Numbered from the stretch's first letter, positions 6,791-16,333 are shown. The stretch: DNA of 64,000 nucleotides from Nocardioides sp. R-C-SC26 (GCF_021246465.1 NZ_JAHRHK010000003.1:177025-241024); one strand, 5' to 3'. A program made the numbers and translations. Notes: generated by a model from the sequence alone, not told the origin.

Positions 6791-7720
6791 ATGTCGATCT
6801 CCCTGCGCCGATCCGAACCGCCCTGCTCCCCCCGCCGGATCTTCGTGCTCAGCGGCGGCGCCGCCCGGGGCGCTGTCGAGGTCGGCATGATGCAGACGCT
6901 CATCGAGGCCGGCGTCGTTCCCGACGCCCTGGTCGGGACGTCGGTCGGCGCGCTCAACGCCGCCTTCGTCGGTTTCCGACCCGACGCCGCGCGCGTGCGC
7001 GAGCTCGCCGAACGCTGGGTGCGGCTCTCGGGCCGCGAGATCTTCCCCGACGGTCCGCTGCGGATGGCCGGGCACCTGCTGCGCGGGCACCCCTACCTCT
7101 GCGACCCCGGACCGCTGGGACGCCTCATCGAAGGCTGGGTGCCCGAGCCACGTCTCGAGAGGCTCGCGGTACCGGTGCGCGTCGTCACGACCCCGCTCGG
7201 GAGCGCGACGGCCAGCTATCACGACTCCGGCGACCTGGTGTCCCTGCTGCTGGCTTCGGCTGCCGTGCCCGGGGTCTTCCCCGCCGTGTCGTTGGCCGAC
7301 GCCGAGGGCGCCTCGGTGCCACACGTCGACGGCGGCGTCGCCGACCTGGTCCCCGTCGCCGGGGCCCGCGACCTGGTTCCCCTCGTCGGGTCGTCCGGTT
7401 CGATGCGCGCCGCGGAGATCTACGTGCTCGACGCGACCGTGCCTGCTCGCGTTCCCCGTGCGCGCACGCCGATCGAGATCGTGGTCGCGAGCCTCGGCGT
7501 CGCGACCCGCGTGCGCCCGATGCCCGACCTCGGGCCGTCCGTGGTCGTCCACCACCTGACGACGTCCGATCTCGGCACCCGCATGCGCGACTTCAGCCGC
7601 ACCGCCGAGCACCTCGCCCTGGGCCGCCGTGCCGCGGCCGACCTCCTCGACCACACCTCCACCTCGCCCGCCCGCGCCACCGATCGTGGGTGGTTAAGAC
7701 GGTTGGGTCGTGCTGCCTGA
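6791..7720 (+). CDS. Patatin-like phospholipase
   Basis: The 309-residue protein has the patatin catalytic dyad. The oxyanion-hole loop LSGGAARGAVEVG lies at about residues 18-30, the nucleophile elbow G-T-S-V-G has Ser51, and the D-G-G motif (VDGGVADLVP) has Asp180. Patatin-like enzymes hydrolyse acyl esters of phospholipids or other lipids. I chose ATG 6791 because GAGGAGG lies just before it; the longer frame from 6635 adds a non-family Arg-rich leader. No secretion signal or transmembrane helix is evident, so it is probably cytosolic or peripheral. Downstream lies a repeat-filled gap, and the next gene is on the other strand. Confidence 0.88.
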   Translation: MSISLRRSEPPCSPRRIFVLSGGAARGAVEVGMMQTLIEAGVVPDALVGTSVGALNAAFVGFRPDAARVRELAERWVRLSGREIFPDGPLRMAGHLLRGHPYLCDPGPLGRLIEGWVPEPRLERLAVPVRVVTTPLGSATASYHDSGDLVSLLLASAAVPGVFPAVSLADAEGASVPHVDGGVADLVPVAGARDLVPLVGSSGSMRAAEIYVLDATVPARVPRARTPIEIVVASLGVATRVRPMPDLGPSVVVHHLTTSDLGTRMRDFSRTAEHLALGRRAAADLLDHTSTSPARATDRGWLRRLGRAA

Positions 7721-7938
7721 ACCTGGCTGCGGGTTCTGCCCGTCCTGTGCAGGTTTCACCGGTCGACCGGTGAAACCTGTGGCCGGCCGGTGCGGGTTTC
7801 CCCGGTCAGCAGGCAGAACCTGTGCTTGACGGGTGAAGGTCTGCCCATCACCTGGCAGTTCTGCCCGCCCGGTCCTGCCCGCCCGGTCCTGCCCGCCCGG
7901 TCCTGCCCGCCCGGCCCACCGACCCGGGTCAGCAACGA
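7721..7938. repeat. Intergenic repeat cluster: 30-bp palindrome and 14-bp tandem repeat
   Basis: These 218 bases between convergent genes hold two structures. At 7750-7779 is a perfect palindrome whose left arm is CAGGTTTCACCGGTC. At 7861-7916 are four head-to-tail copies of a 14-bp unit, CTGCCCGCCCGGTC, the last with one change. Between them are fragments such as GCGGGTTTCCCCGGTCAG. The same phrases recur at 58994-59185, so this is an interspersed family in this genome. No coding potential is seen. The palindrome may act as a terminator for both neighbours. Confidence 0.7.
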
Positions 7939-9687
7939 CTACCGACTGGCCAGCAACGCCGACAGCAGGACGGCGGGCGCGGAGTAGGGGATGCCCACCT
8001 CGTTGGTGACGTAGTCGCGGCCGGAGTCGCGGTACCCGACGGCCGCGGTGTCGAAGAGACCCGGCGCGTACGGATTGCCCGGCAGCGCGTTCGCGGTGAT
8101 GTCCGCGACCGGTGCCGGGCCGCCGACCAGCGCGCCGACCGGCGCGGCTCCACCGCGGGTGATCTGCGCCCAGTGGTAGGGCCGCTGGACTCCGAAGCCG
8201 GCTTGCCAACGCCGACCCCACGGGTTCGCACCGAGCAACCAGCCCACGCCGCGCACCGCCATCGCCTCGCCCGGGCCCGCGCCGGCGCGACCGCCGAGGA
8301 GCGCCGTCAGCGAGCCGGCCGCCACTCCGCGCGTCGTACCCCAGGAGTAAGGCGCGGGACGCCCGAACGCGTTGAGCCGGGCCTTGTACTCGACGTCGGC
8401 GGCGCCGAGGCGCAGCAGCTCGCACGCCCGGTCGCGGACGACGGCACGCACCGCGAGCGGGCCGCCGAGCACGCCGCACAGTCGGGCGAGCGGCATCGCG
8501 GCCATCTCGAACCCGTCGGCGAGCACCTCCCAGCCCTGGACCGTTCCGCCCGGCCCGCCGTCGGTCAGGGTGGCCTCGAGATCCACCAGTGCCTGGTCGA
8601 ACTGCGACGTCACGCCGGCGGCAGCGCCGAGCTCGACGCGCGCCATCGCGACGTCGTCGCGCCAGCTCGTCTGCCCGTAGAAGTCGTTGCGCCAGGGCCG
8701 TCCGAGGGCCAGCGCCTGCACGAGCCACGCGCGCGCCGCCCTGATCAGGACGGCGCGCCGGTCGCCGCCGGCCCGTTGCGCGGCGATCGCGAGCGCGGCC
8801 GATGCCGCCGCCGCGACGTCGGCGCCACCAGTCGCGGGCGTGAGCACCGACGACGGACGGTTGCGCAGCGCCGGGGTCGACGAAGCGTCGTCCCGCACGG
8901 GATCGCGGAAGCCGCTGTTGTGATCGACGTCCGCATTGCCCACCTGGGAGACGAACACGTCGCGCCGCGGGTGCGCCTTGAGCAGCCACCGCACGCCGAT
9001 GTCGGCGATCTTCCGCAGCGAGGAGGCACCGGCCGGGTAGCTCCGGGCGGCCAGCTGGAGCATCGAGGTGGCATAGGCGATCGTGACCGTGAACTTGAGC
9101 TGGTCGCCGGAGTCCATCCAGCCGCCCGCGACATCGACCCGCGTACCGCGGCGCGGCCCGTTGGCGATCGCCGAATGCGCATCGCGCAGGTGGCTCGGAC
9201 GATGGAAGGTCGACTCCCGCCCGTCGGCATTGACGTTGTAGATACTCAGCAGACTGCTCAGCACGCCCGCGTAGGGCTCCTGCGCCACCGTCACCGTCGC
9301 CTCGACCGCATTCCCGGCACGCACCCGGTAGGTGCCGGGGGTGACCAACGCCGAGAAGTCTGCGAGCGCCATCCGGGCCCAGCCCTCGGTGTCGACCGCT
9401 TCGCCGTCCAGGCCGCTCGGCACCGCGCTCAAGGTTCCCGCAAGGACCGGGGTGCCGGTGCCGTCGACCACGGTGAAGCCGGAGCCGACCAGGTCGACGG
9501 ACGAGCCGACGACGGCGACCTTCGGGTCGCGCACCGCCACCCACTGCGGTGCCCGGACGACGTCGGGATGCTGCGCGCCCGCGCTGGAGGGAGGCGAGAC
9601 CTCCGCCGAGGAGACGGCGGGCACGCCCGCCATCACCGCCGCCGTCGCTCCCGCGATCGCTGCGGTGAACCCGTGTGCGCGTGCCAT
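7939..9687 (-). CDS. Secreted glycoside hydrolase family 9 (cellulase-type)
   Basis: The protein is 582 residues from the ATG at 9687, which has GGAG six bases upstream; an in-frame ATG at 9699 would add four residues. A signal peptide (ARAHGFTAAIAGATAAVMAGVPAVSSA) is followed by an N-terminal Ig-like CelD-type domain (about 40-140). The GH9 (alpha/alpha)6 barrel begins near 150: DVAGGWMDSGDQLKF carries the catalytic base Asp pair, and NEVGIPYSAPAVLL near the C-terminus carries the general acid Glu. GH9 enzymes are inverting endo- or exo-glucanases acting on beta-1,4-glucans. There is no carbohydrate-binding module. It is divergent from a GH43-like gene across 148 bases, suggesting shared control. 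The natural substrate is not shown. Confidence 0.85.
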   Translation of the reverse strand: MARAHGFTAAIAGATAAVMAGVPAVSSAEVSPPSSAGAQHPDVVRAPQWVAVRDPKVAVVGSSVDLVGSGFTVVDGTGTPVLAGTLSAVPSGLDGEAVDTEGWARMALADFSALVTPGTYRVRAGNAVEATVTVAQEPYAGVLSSLLSIYNVNADGRESTFHRPSHLRDAHSAIANGPRRGTRVDVAGGWMDSGDQLKFTVTIAYATSMLQLAARSYPAGASSLRKIADIGVRWLLKAHPRRDVFVSQVGNADVDHNSGFRDPVRDDASSTPALRNRPSSVLTPATGGADVAAAASAALAIAAQRAGGDRRAVLIRAARAWLVQALALGRPWRNDFYGQTSWRDDVAMARVELGAAAGVTSQFDQALVDLEATLTDGGPGGTVQGWEVLADGFEMAAMPLARLCGVLGGPLAVRAVVRDRACELLRLGAADVEYKARLNAFGRPAPYSWGTTRGVAAGSLTALLGGRAGAGPGEAMAVRGVGWLLGANPWGRRWQAGFGVQRPYHWAQITRGGAAPVGALVGGPAPVADITANALPGNPYAPGLFDTAAVGYRDSGRDYVTNEVGIPYSAPAVLLSALLASR

Positions 9688-9835
9688 CTGCGTCTCCATC
9701 CGCCGTCTCGTGGATAGTACGGACGTCTTCGAAGGAGTCCGGACCCTCAGCGGGGTCAGATCGCGGCGAAAGCCTCCGTACTGCCCTCGGCCGACCGACC
9801 GAGAATCGGCCCATCGGGACCTCTAAGGTCGAGGC

Positions 9836-11215
9836 GTGAGCGAGGAGGGCAAGGGCGGGCCGCTGTTCCCGGTGTTCGCCCCCGTCGCACGGCTCCGCCC
9901 CGTCGACGTCGTCCAGCCCGGCACCTCGGTGCCGCGCGCACCGTTCATCGCGGCAGCCCAGCCGATCGACGGCGACGGCGCCGAGGTCGCCCTGACGGCC
10001 GACACGACCCGGATCTCCGCCACCTGGGACGAGGGTCGCGTCGCGCTCGGCGTCGACCTCGACGGCGTCGCCACGCAGCACCGCAGCCGTCGTCACGGAC
10101 GCAGCAGGCACGCCGTCGAGCTGGCGCTGTCCTTGACCGGACCTGTCGCCACCGCGTGGGTGCGCGAGGGCCGCGACTGGAGAGCGCGTGCCCAGGTCGA
10201 CCTCGCCGACGAGGCGGTGCTGGCGGGGAGGACGGCCCCACCCGTGCATGACGCGGACTGGCTGGCCGACGTGGTGGCGCACGGCCCGTCGTGGGGTGCG
10301 TTCGGCCAGCTCGGGCTGCGCGACGCCCGCGTCGTGACCGAGGTCGACGGGTCCTCCTACCGCGAGCCGGGCGCCTCGGAGCAGGTGCTGTTCACCGCCA
10401 CCAGCGCCGGTCCGGGCGGCTTCCGCACCGGGCACACCTCGGTGTGGTCGCTCGACCCGGCCACGTTGGCGTTGGAGCACCGCGGCGACCTGTTCGTCCG
10501 TCGTCCCGGCGCCGACGGACGGCCCGGTGTCTACGGCGACCACGCCACCCACCTGGTGCGCGACGGCGGACGTTGGCTGGTCGCGACCAGCACCTGGGGC
10601 GACTTCGACCGTCGGCGTCATCCACAGGTCGACGTCGTCCTGGCCGAGACCGACGCCGACCTGATGCGCGGCACGCACGTGCTCGACGCCGTCCCGCTGC
10701 CCCTGCCCACCGGCCCGGGGCAGGTCGTGGGCGTGTGGGACCCGCACCTGGTGCGCGACGGCGAGCGATGGCTGGTCGCGTTCGTCGGCGCCTCCCGGTT
10801 CTTCCGGTTCCACCCGATGCTCGCCGAGGGGCCCGCGCTGGACCGACTCTCCTTCCGCGCCGCCGCGACCGGGCGACACGCGACGGAGGGGCCGACCCTG
10901 ATCCGCGCCGACGGCGCATGGTGGTTGCTGGCCTCCGACGGCCGCGACAATCCCCGGGAGCACCGCGAGCGCTACCCCGTCTTCGACCTCGACCTCGTCG
11001 AACGGGGTCGGCTCGGAGCGCACTATCCGACGAACATCCCGTGGCCCACGCTCGCCCCCTACGGTGGCGGCGCCGAGGCCTCGGCACTACTCCTCGGCTT
11101 CGACGGCGAACCGGCGGGAGGGGCGCTGCTGCCCTATGGGAGCCACGGCTCGTTGGTCGTGCAGCGCCCGGTTCCGGAGTCCATGCTGCGCCGGACCCGC
11201 GCGCTCGTACTCTGA
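9836..11215 (+). CDS. GH43-like five-bladed beta-propeller protein
   Basis: The 459-residue protein starts at GTG 9836. Its second half repeats a pattern seen in five-bladed propeller glycosidases (GH43/GH32/GH62 class): VWDPHLVRDGERWLVAFVG, HLVRDGGRWLVATS and EGPTLIRADGAWWLLASD, where an acidic residue and a W-W/L-V strand mark each blade. The first 150 residues look like an extra beta-rich domain. No signal peptide is seen, so it is cytosolic or exported otherwise. It is divergent from the GH9 gene. The three acidic catalytic residues of GH43 cannot be assigned with confidence, so a non-catalytic sugar-binding role is possible. Confidence 0.55.
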   Translation: MSEEGKGGPLFPVFAPVARLRPVDVVQPGTSVPRAPFIAAAQPIDGDGAEVALTADTTRISATWDEGRVALGVDLDGVATQHRSRRHGRSRHAVELALSLTGPVATAWVREGRDWRARAQVDLADEAVLAGRTAPPVHDADWLADVVAHGPSWGAFGQLGLRDARVVTEVDGSSYREPGASEQVLFTATSAGPGGFRTGHTSVWSLDPATLALEHRGDLFVRRPGADGRPGVYGDHATHLVRDGGRWLVATSTWGDFDRRRHPQVDVVLAETDADLMRGTHVLDAVPLPLPTGPGQVVGVWDPHLVRDGERWLVAFVGASRFFRFHPMLAEGPALDRLSFRAAATGRHATEGPTLIRADGAWWLLASDGRDNPREHRERYPVFDLDLVERGRLGAHYPTNIPWPTLAPYGGGAEASALLLGFDGEPAGGALLPYGSHGSLVVQRPVPESMLRRTRALVL

Positions 11216-11404
11216 CGCGTCGATGACCCGCTCGTCTCGCTCCGCCCCGCCGTCCGGGTCGACCGGCTGGGCCTGCCGGCGCCGTCGTCGTCCCCCCGAC
11301 GGTGCAGATGGAGCCCTCCGGCCGTCGGCGCACCACAATGGTGGGATCCCCGACGTACGAGCACGACACGACGACGCACCCCGGTGCGACGGACAGGCGG
11401 CAGG

Positions 11405-14400
11405 ATGACCACGATCGACCCGGCCGGGATGGCCGCGCGCATCGTCGACGCCACCCCCGACGGTCTGTGGGTGATGGATCTCGACGGCAACACCCTCTAT
11501 GCCAACGAACGCCTGGCCGAGATCCTGCGTCGGCCGCTCGACGAGATCTACGCGATGAACGGGGCCCTCGTCGCGGACGAGCAGGGCGCCTCCGACTTCG
11601 CCGAGCATCTGGCACTGATGCGCGGCGGACACCCGGGTGGACACAACGACGACGTCCTGGTGGTGCTGCCGAACGGCGAACGGGTCTGGACCCTGTGCAG
11701 CTGGCTCCCGCTGCGCGACGAGGACGACCACGTCCTCGGCTATCTGCACCGCCTCACCGAGCACACCGAGCGCCGCGCTCTCCACGAGGCGCTCCGCGAC
11801 CGTGAGCACCAGTTGATCCAGGCGCAGACGATCGCGCACATCGGCAGCTGGTGGTGGGAGGTCGGGAACGACGTCGTCTGGTGGTCCGACGAGCTGTACC
11901 GAATCTACGGGTTGTCGGCCGGAGAGTTCGAGCCCACCTACGAGGGCTTCCTCGCCTGCGTGCACCCCGACGACCGGGCGCTGGTCCACGCCAGCGTGGA
12001 ACAGGCCTTCATCGAGGGACCCGACCTCGCCTGGGAGGCACGCATCGTGCGGCCCAACGGCGACGTGCGCTGGGTGCGTGGCCTGGGCCTGGTGGAGTGC
12101 GACGAGAGCGGCGCACCCGCCAGGATCAGCGGGACCGCGCAGGACATCACCGACACCCGGCTCGCAGCCGACGCCGCCGATGCCGCGAACCGACGACTCT
12201 CCTTGCTCCAGCAACTGGCCGACGACGCCAACAGGTCGGAGTCGATCAGCGACGCCATCATGCGCTCTGCGGCCTCCTTCACCGCGTCGGGCGAATGGCT
12301 GCCGCTCGCGGTGTGGGTGCGGCAGAGCGACGACTCCCTGACTCCGCTGGCGATGCCCGAGCCGGCGGCCCGGGTCATGCCGACGCCCCATCGGGGTGCG
12401 GCCGAGTCCGCCTGGAGGTCCCGCGAACCCAGGATCGACGATGCCGAGGACCTGCCCGGCACGATGATCGCCACGCTGCCGGTGCGCAACGACACCGGCA
12501 CGGTCTGTGTCATCCAGGCGTTCGCACCGAGACGACCACTCACCGAGGCCGAGTGGAGTCTGATCCGCCAGGTCGGCGCCCACCTGGGCCGCGTCGCCGA
12601 GCGCGACCGCGCACGGACCCAGCTCGCCGAGGCCCGCGACGAGGCGATGGCCGCCTCGCAGCACAAGTCGGAGTTCCTGGCCACGATGAGCCACGAGATC
12701 CGTACGCCGCTCAACGGCGTGATCGGACTGACCGACCTCCTACTGCGGACCGGCCTCGACGAGCGGCAGCAGCGACTCGGCACCGAGCTGCGCGCGGCCG
12801 GACTGATGTTGCTCGGACTGATCAACGACATCCTCGACCTGTCCAAGATCGAGTCCGGTCGACTCGACCTCGAGGCCACCACGTTCGATCTGCGCAGCGT
12901 GCTCGACGACACCATCACCGTGATCGCCGGTACCGCGGCGGAGAAGGGCATCGAGCTCGTCATCGACTGCGACGAGTCGGTGCCACCGGCCGTCGTCGGC
13001 GATCCGGTGCGCGTGGCACAGGTGCTGACCAACCTGGCCTCGAACGCCGTCAAGTTCACCGACGTCGGCGAGGTCGTGATCGTGCTCAGCGTCGACGCCC
13101 GCTCGACCACCGCGGCGGCCGCGAGCGATGAGCTGGCATCCGATCCCGAGGACGACGCCACCAAGCCGTGGATCGTGGTGCGCGGCGAGGTGCGCGACAC
13201 CGGCGTCGGCATCGCCGCGGACCAGGTCGAGCGACTCTTCGACGCCTTCACCCAGGCCGATCGCTCCACCACGCGGGAGCACGGCGGCACGGGCCTCGGC
13301 CTCGCGATCAGCCGCCGTCTCGTGGAGGCCATGGACGGCGAGATCGGTGTCCGCACCGCGCCCGGCGCCGGAAGCGCGTTCTGGTTCACGGTGCGTCTGG
13401 GCGTGCCGAGCTCCGACGCGGCCGCGGCGGTCGCCAGCCGCTCGACGCGGGGACGGCTCGACACACGCCGGGTGCTGGTCGTCGATGACAACGCGACGGC
13501 GGCCGGCTATCTGGCTCGCCAGTTGACCGGCTGGTCACTGACCGTCGACACCGCGTCCAGCGGTGCGGCTGCGCTGCTCGCGATCGCGGCGGGCATCGCC
13601 GCAGGAACGCCGTACGACGTCGCGATCATCGATCGCGACCTGCCCGACATCGACGGTCTGAGGCTCGCCGCCCAGGTCCGCGCACTCCCGGGTGCCGACG
13701 GACTGGACCTGCTGCTGCTCGCCGACACAGCGGTGATCGCGCCGTCGGAGTCGCGGCAGGCGACCTTCCGAGCGCAGCTGAGCAAGCCCGTGCGTCCCTC
13801 GGCGCTCTACGACGCCCTGGCACGACGCGAGCCGTCGGCACGACCCGGCGCGGGTGACCGCAGCGTCCGCGCTCTGCCCACCGCGCTCGGCCTCGACGTC
13901 CTGATCGTGGAGGACAACCCCGTCAACCAGATGGTCGCGACCGGGCTGCTGGAGACGATGGGCTGCCGCGTCGGGATCGCCGCCGACGGGATGGAGGCCG
14001 TCGAGGCGCTCGCCGGCGGGCACGGCTACGACCTGGTCCTGATGGACTGCCGGATGCCGCGTCTGGACGGCTACGACGCCACCCGCGCCATCCGGGCACA
14101 GGAGGACTCCGGACGCGTCCCGATCATCGCGATGACCGCCTCGGCGCTCCCCGGCGAGCGCGATCGCTGCCTCGCGGCCGGCATGGACGACTTCCTCACC
14201 AAGCCGGTGGAACCCGCCGCGCTCGCGCAGGTGCTCAAGCGATGGGGCGCCGGACGCCCGATCGACGATGGCTGGGTACCCGTCGTCGACCCCACCGCGG
14301 GCCCCATCGAGGCCGAGATCGCGGTCCCGGTGCTCGACGACGAGCGGATCGAGATGCTGTCGGAGCTGGTCAAGGACGGCGTGAACTTCTTCGAGCGGAC

Positions 14401-14674
14401 GCGGATGTCGTTCCTCTCCCGAGTCGACAGCTCACTGGCCCGCCTCAGCATCTCCATCGCCGACGGCGACCTCGAGCACGCGCGTACCCACGCCCACGCA
14501 CTCAAGGGGAGCTGCACCAACATCGGACTGATGCGAGCCGGCGGAGCCGCCGCGGCGATCGAGACCGCGGCCGAGGAGGGCCGCGGTGCCGAGCTCGCGA
14601 CGCTCCTGGACCTGCTGCGCGCCGAGATGGACGCCGGCGTGCGAGCGCTGGCGAGCGTCGTCCGCCCGACCTGA
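11405..14674 (+). CDS. Hybrid sensor histidine kinase with two receiver domains and HPt
   Basis: This 1089-residue multi-step phosphorelay protein starts at ATG 11405, where AGGCGGCAGG precedes the start. Domain order: two PAS domains (about 5-120 and 135-255; the second has the HIGSWWWEV and WWSDELYRIYG pattern), a GAF-like domain (about 270-400), HisKA with His430 in SHEIRTPLNG, an ATPase domain with N box NLASNAVKF and G boxes DTGVGIA and GGTGLGLAIS, receiver 1 with Asp743, receiver 2 with Asp881, and a C-terminal HPt with His1031 in HALKGSCTNIG. All phosphotransfer residues are present. There is no transmembrane helix, so the stimulus is cytosolic. No separate response regulator is adjacent, so the output partner is elsewhere. 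Confidence 0.93.
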   Translation: MTTIDPAGMAARIVDATPDGLWVMDLDGNTLYANERLAEILRRPLDEIYAMNGALVADEQGASDFAEHLALMRGGHPGGHNDDVLVVLPNGERVWTLCSWLPLRDEDDHVLGYLHRLTEHTERRALHEALRDREHQLIQAQTIAHIGSWWWEVGNDVVWWSDELYRIYGLSAGEFEPTYEGFLACVHPDDRALVHASVEQAFIEGPDLAWEARIVRPNGDVRWVRGLGLVECDESGAPARISGTAQDITDTRLAADAADAANRRLSLLQQLADDANRSESISDAIMRSAASFTASGEWLPLAVWVRQSDDSLTPLAMPEPAARVMPTPHRGAAESAWRSREPRIDDAEDLPGTMIATLPVRNDTGTVCVIQAFAPRRPLTEAEWSLIRQVGAHLGRVAERDRARTQLAEARDEAMAASQHKSEFLATMSHEIRTPLNGVIGLTDLLLRTGLDERQQRLGTELRAAGLMLLGLINDILDLSKIESGRLDLEATTFDLRSVLDDTITVIAGTAAEKGIELVIDCDESVPPAVVGDPVRVAQVLTNLASNAVKFTDVGEVVIVLSVDARSTTAAAASDELASDPEDDATKPWIVVRGEVRDTGVGIAADQVERLFDAFTQADRSTTREHGGTGLGLAISRRLVEAMDGEIGVRTAPGAGSAFWFTVRLGVPSSDAAAAVASRSTRGRLDTRRVLVVDDNATAAGYLARQLTGWSLTVDTASSGAAALLAIAAGIAAGTPYDVAIIDRDLPDIDGLRLAAQVRALPGADGLDLLLLADTAVIAPSESRQATFRAQLSKPVRPSALYDALARREPSARPGAGDRSVRALPTALGLDVLIVEDNPVNQMVATGLLETMGCRVGIAADGMEAVEALAGGHGYDLVLMDCRMPRLDGYDATRAIRAQEDSGRVPIIAMTASALPGERDRCLAAGMDDFLTKPVEPAALAQVLKRWGAGRPIDDGWVPVVDPTAGPIEAEIAVPVLDDERIEMLSELVKDGVNFFERTRMSFLSRVDSSLARLSISIADGDLEHARTHAHALKGSCTNIGLMRAGGAAAAIETAAEEGRGAELATLLDLLRAEMDAGVRALASVVRPT

Positions 14675-14679
14675 CCAGG

Positions 14680-14788
14680 GGTGGTCGAACTCGTCGAGAC
14701 CCCCGACACCGGTGGTCGAGCTCGTCGAGACCCTCACTCGGTCTCGAGACGGTCCTCGTTCCTCGGACCTCCTCGACCACCGTCGAGG
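14680..14788. repeat. GGTGGTCGAG-family intergenic repeats
   Basis: Two direct copies of a unit reading GGTGGTCGA(A/G)CTCGTCGAGACC lie at about 14690-14733. A partly inverted copy follows (GGTCTCGAGACGG at 14740, then ACCTCCTCGACCACC to 14781). The paired orientation can fold into a hairpin between the convergent kinase and DUF3073 genes. The family recurs at many gene ends in this window. Confidence 0.7.
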
Positions 14789-14800
14789 AAGCCCCGCCGA

Positions 14801-14989
14801 TCAGTCGCGCGCGCGCTCGGCGTAGTCGGACCACTCGTCGTGGTCGTCGACCGCCGAGTCCTGCTCGGCGCTTTCCCCGGGGTCACCATGGAGCTCCCGG
14901 GCAAGGGCTCCGAAGTCGGTCTCATGCGAGCGATACTTCAACTCGCGGGCGACTTTGGTCTGCTTGGCTTTCGCTCGGCCGCGGCCCAT
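14801..14989 (-). CDS. DUF3073 family small protein
   Basis: The 62-residue protein opens with MGRGRAKAKQTKVARELKY, the hallmark of DUF3073, a small, highly basic-then-acidic protein confined to actinobacteria. The second half is acidic (EQDSAVDDHDEW). Its function is unknown. It lies beside purM, as in many actinobacteria including Mycobacterium, which supports the call and suggests a constant link to the purM-purF region. It is transcribed in the same direction as purM and purF, about 220 bases downstream of purM. That gap contains no gene that I can see. Confidence 0.85.
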   Translation of the reverse strand: MGRGRAKAKQTKVARELKYRSHETDFGALARELHGDPGESAEQDSAVDDHDEWSDYAERARD

Positions 14990-15210
14990 AGGGTCCAGCC
15001 CCCTCGCACACTTGGCCGGGCTCGTGGCGGGCCCGGGCTTTCTCGACAGGATCTCGTGGGCGTAACGCTACCTGCTGCCCGGGTGTTCCGGCACCTCGGT
15101 TCGCGTAGTGACCGCCACATTCGTCGAATCCGGTACGGGGCGAACGCGTGCACCAGCGCCTCGGGGCGCCTCCACGCGCTCCGTCGTCGGCCGAGAGTCG
15201 CGCGGGTGGA

Positions 15211-16287
15211 CTACCAGCCGGGGTGCTGCCCGGTCAGGCGCACGGTGCCGACCTGCTCGGGATCGACGTCGACCTCGCCGGCGACCCACGCCGTGATCCC
15301 GAATCCCTCGAGCAGCGACAGAGCGGCGTCCACCGACTCCGGCGCACTCAGGGCGACCATGCCGACGCCGCAGTTGAGCGTCGCCTCGAGGTCGGGCTGG
15401 GAGATCGAGCCGACCTGACGGACGAGGTCGAAGATCGGCTGCGGGGTCCAGGTGCCGCGCTCGATCGTCGCACGAAGCTCGACCGGCATCACCCGCTGCA
15501 AGTTGGCAGCCAACCCGCCGCCGGTGACGTGCGACATCGCGTGCACCTCGGTCTGGGCAGCCAGCGCGAGACAGGCCTTGGCGTAGATCCGGGTCGGCTC
15601 CAGCAGCTCCTCGCCCACGGTGCGACCGAGCTCGTCGACGTGGCGGTCCAGCTCCCAACCGGCCCGACCGTCGGTTCCGTTGAGCAGCACATGACGGACG
15701 AGCGAATAGCCGTTGGAGTGCAGACCCGAGGCCTTCATCGCGATGACGGCGTCACCTGGCCGCACCCGTCCGGGGCCGAGCAGGTCGTCGGCCTCGACGA
15801 CACCCGTGGTCGCGCCGGCGACGTCGTACTCGTCGGGAGCGAGCAGGCCCGGGTGCTCAGCCGTCTCGCCGCCGATCAGAGCGCAACCGGCCTCGGCGCA
15901 CGCCTCGGCGATGCCCTTGACGATGGCGGCGATGCGCTCGGGGACGACGCGGCCGGTGGCGATGTAGTCGGTCATGAAGAGCGGCTCGGCGCCGCAGACG
16001 ACCAGGTCGTCGACGACCATGCCGACGAGGTCGAACCCGATCGTGTCGTGCACGTCCATCCGCTGAGCGATCGCGACCTTGGTGCCGACGCCGTCGGTGG
16101 AGGTGGCGAGCAGGGGACGGCGGTACTTGGTCAGCGCGGACGCGTCGAAGAGACCGGCGAAGCCACCGAGACCGCCGACCATCTCGGGGCGACGAGCCTT
16201 CTCGACCCAGGCCTTCATCAACTCGATGGCCTTGTCGGCCGCCTCGATGTCGACGCCGGCCGCGGCGTAGGCGTTCTCGGTGGTCAT
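15211..16287 (-). CDS. purM: Phosphoribosylformylglycinamidine cyclo-ligase (AIR synthetase)
   Basis: PurM closes the imidazole ring by converting FGAM and ATP to AIR, step five of de novo purine synthesis. The 358-residue length is normal. Signatures seen are NAYAAAGVDIEAADKAIELMK at the N-terminus, LLATSTDGVGTKVAIA (ATP/metal binding), DLVGMVVDDLVVCGAEPLFM, and GGETAEHPG with the later HVTGGGLAANLQRVMP. The ATG at 16287 matches the family start. It lies 72 bases downstream of purF on the same strand, with a small hairpin between them, and is probably co-transcribed with purF. Confidence 0.97.
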   Translation of the reverse strand: MTTENAYAAAGVDIEAADKAIELMKAWVEKARRPEMVGGLGGFAGLFDASALTKYRRPLLATSTDGVGTKVAIAQRMDVHDTIGFDLVGMVVDDLVVCGAEPLFMTDYIATGRVVPERIAAIVKGIAEACAEAGCALIGGETAEHPGLLAPDEYDVAGATTGVVEADDLLGPGRVRPGDAVIAMKASGLHSNGYSLVRHVLLNGTDGRAGWELDRHVDELGRTVGEELLEPTRIYAKACLALAAQTEVHAMSHVTGGGLAANLQRVMPVELRATIERGTWTPQPIFDLVRQVGSISQPDLEATLNCGVGMVALSAPESVDAALSLLEGFGITAWVAGEVDVDPEQVGTVRLTGQHPGW

Positions 16288-16333
16288 GGTTCTCCTACTA
16301 CTCGGCGCCGGTCGGCGCTGATCTGCTGCGGGC

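Noticed and set aside
7861-7916. 14-bp tandem repeats as a CRISPR remnant
   Set aside because: Units are contiguous without spacers and are too short.
7694-11023. A 1109-residue minus-strand frame
   Set aside because: It is Arg/Gly-rich and runs antisense to the GH43-like gene and through the GH9 gene in another frame. It has no domain, and real genes explain the region.
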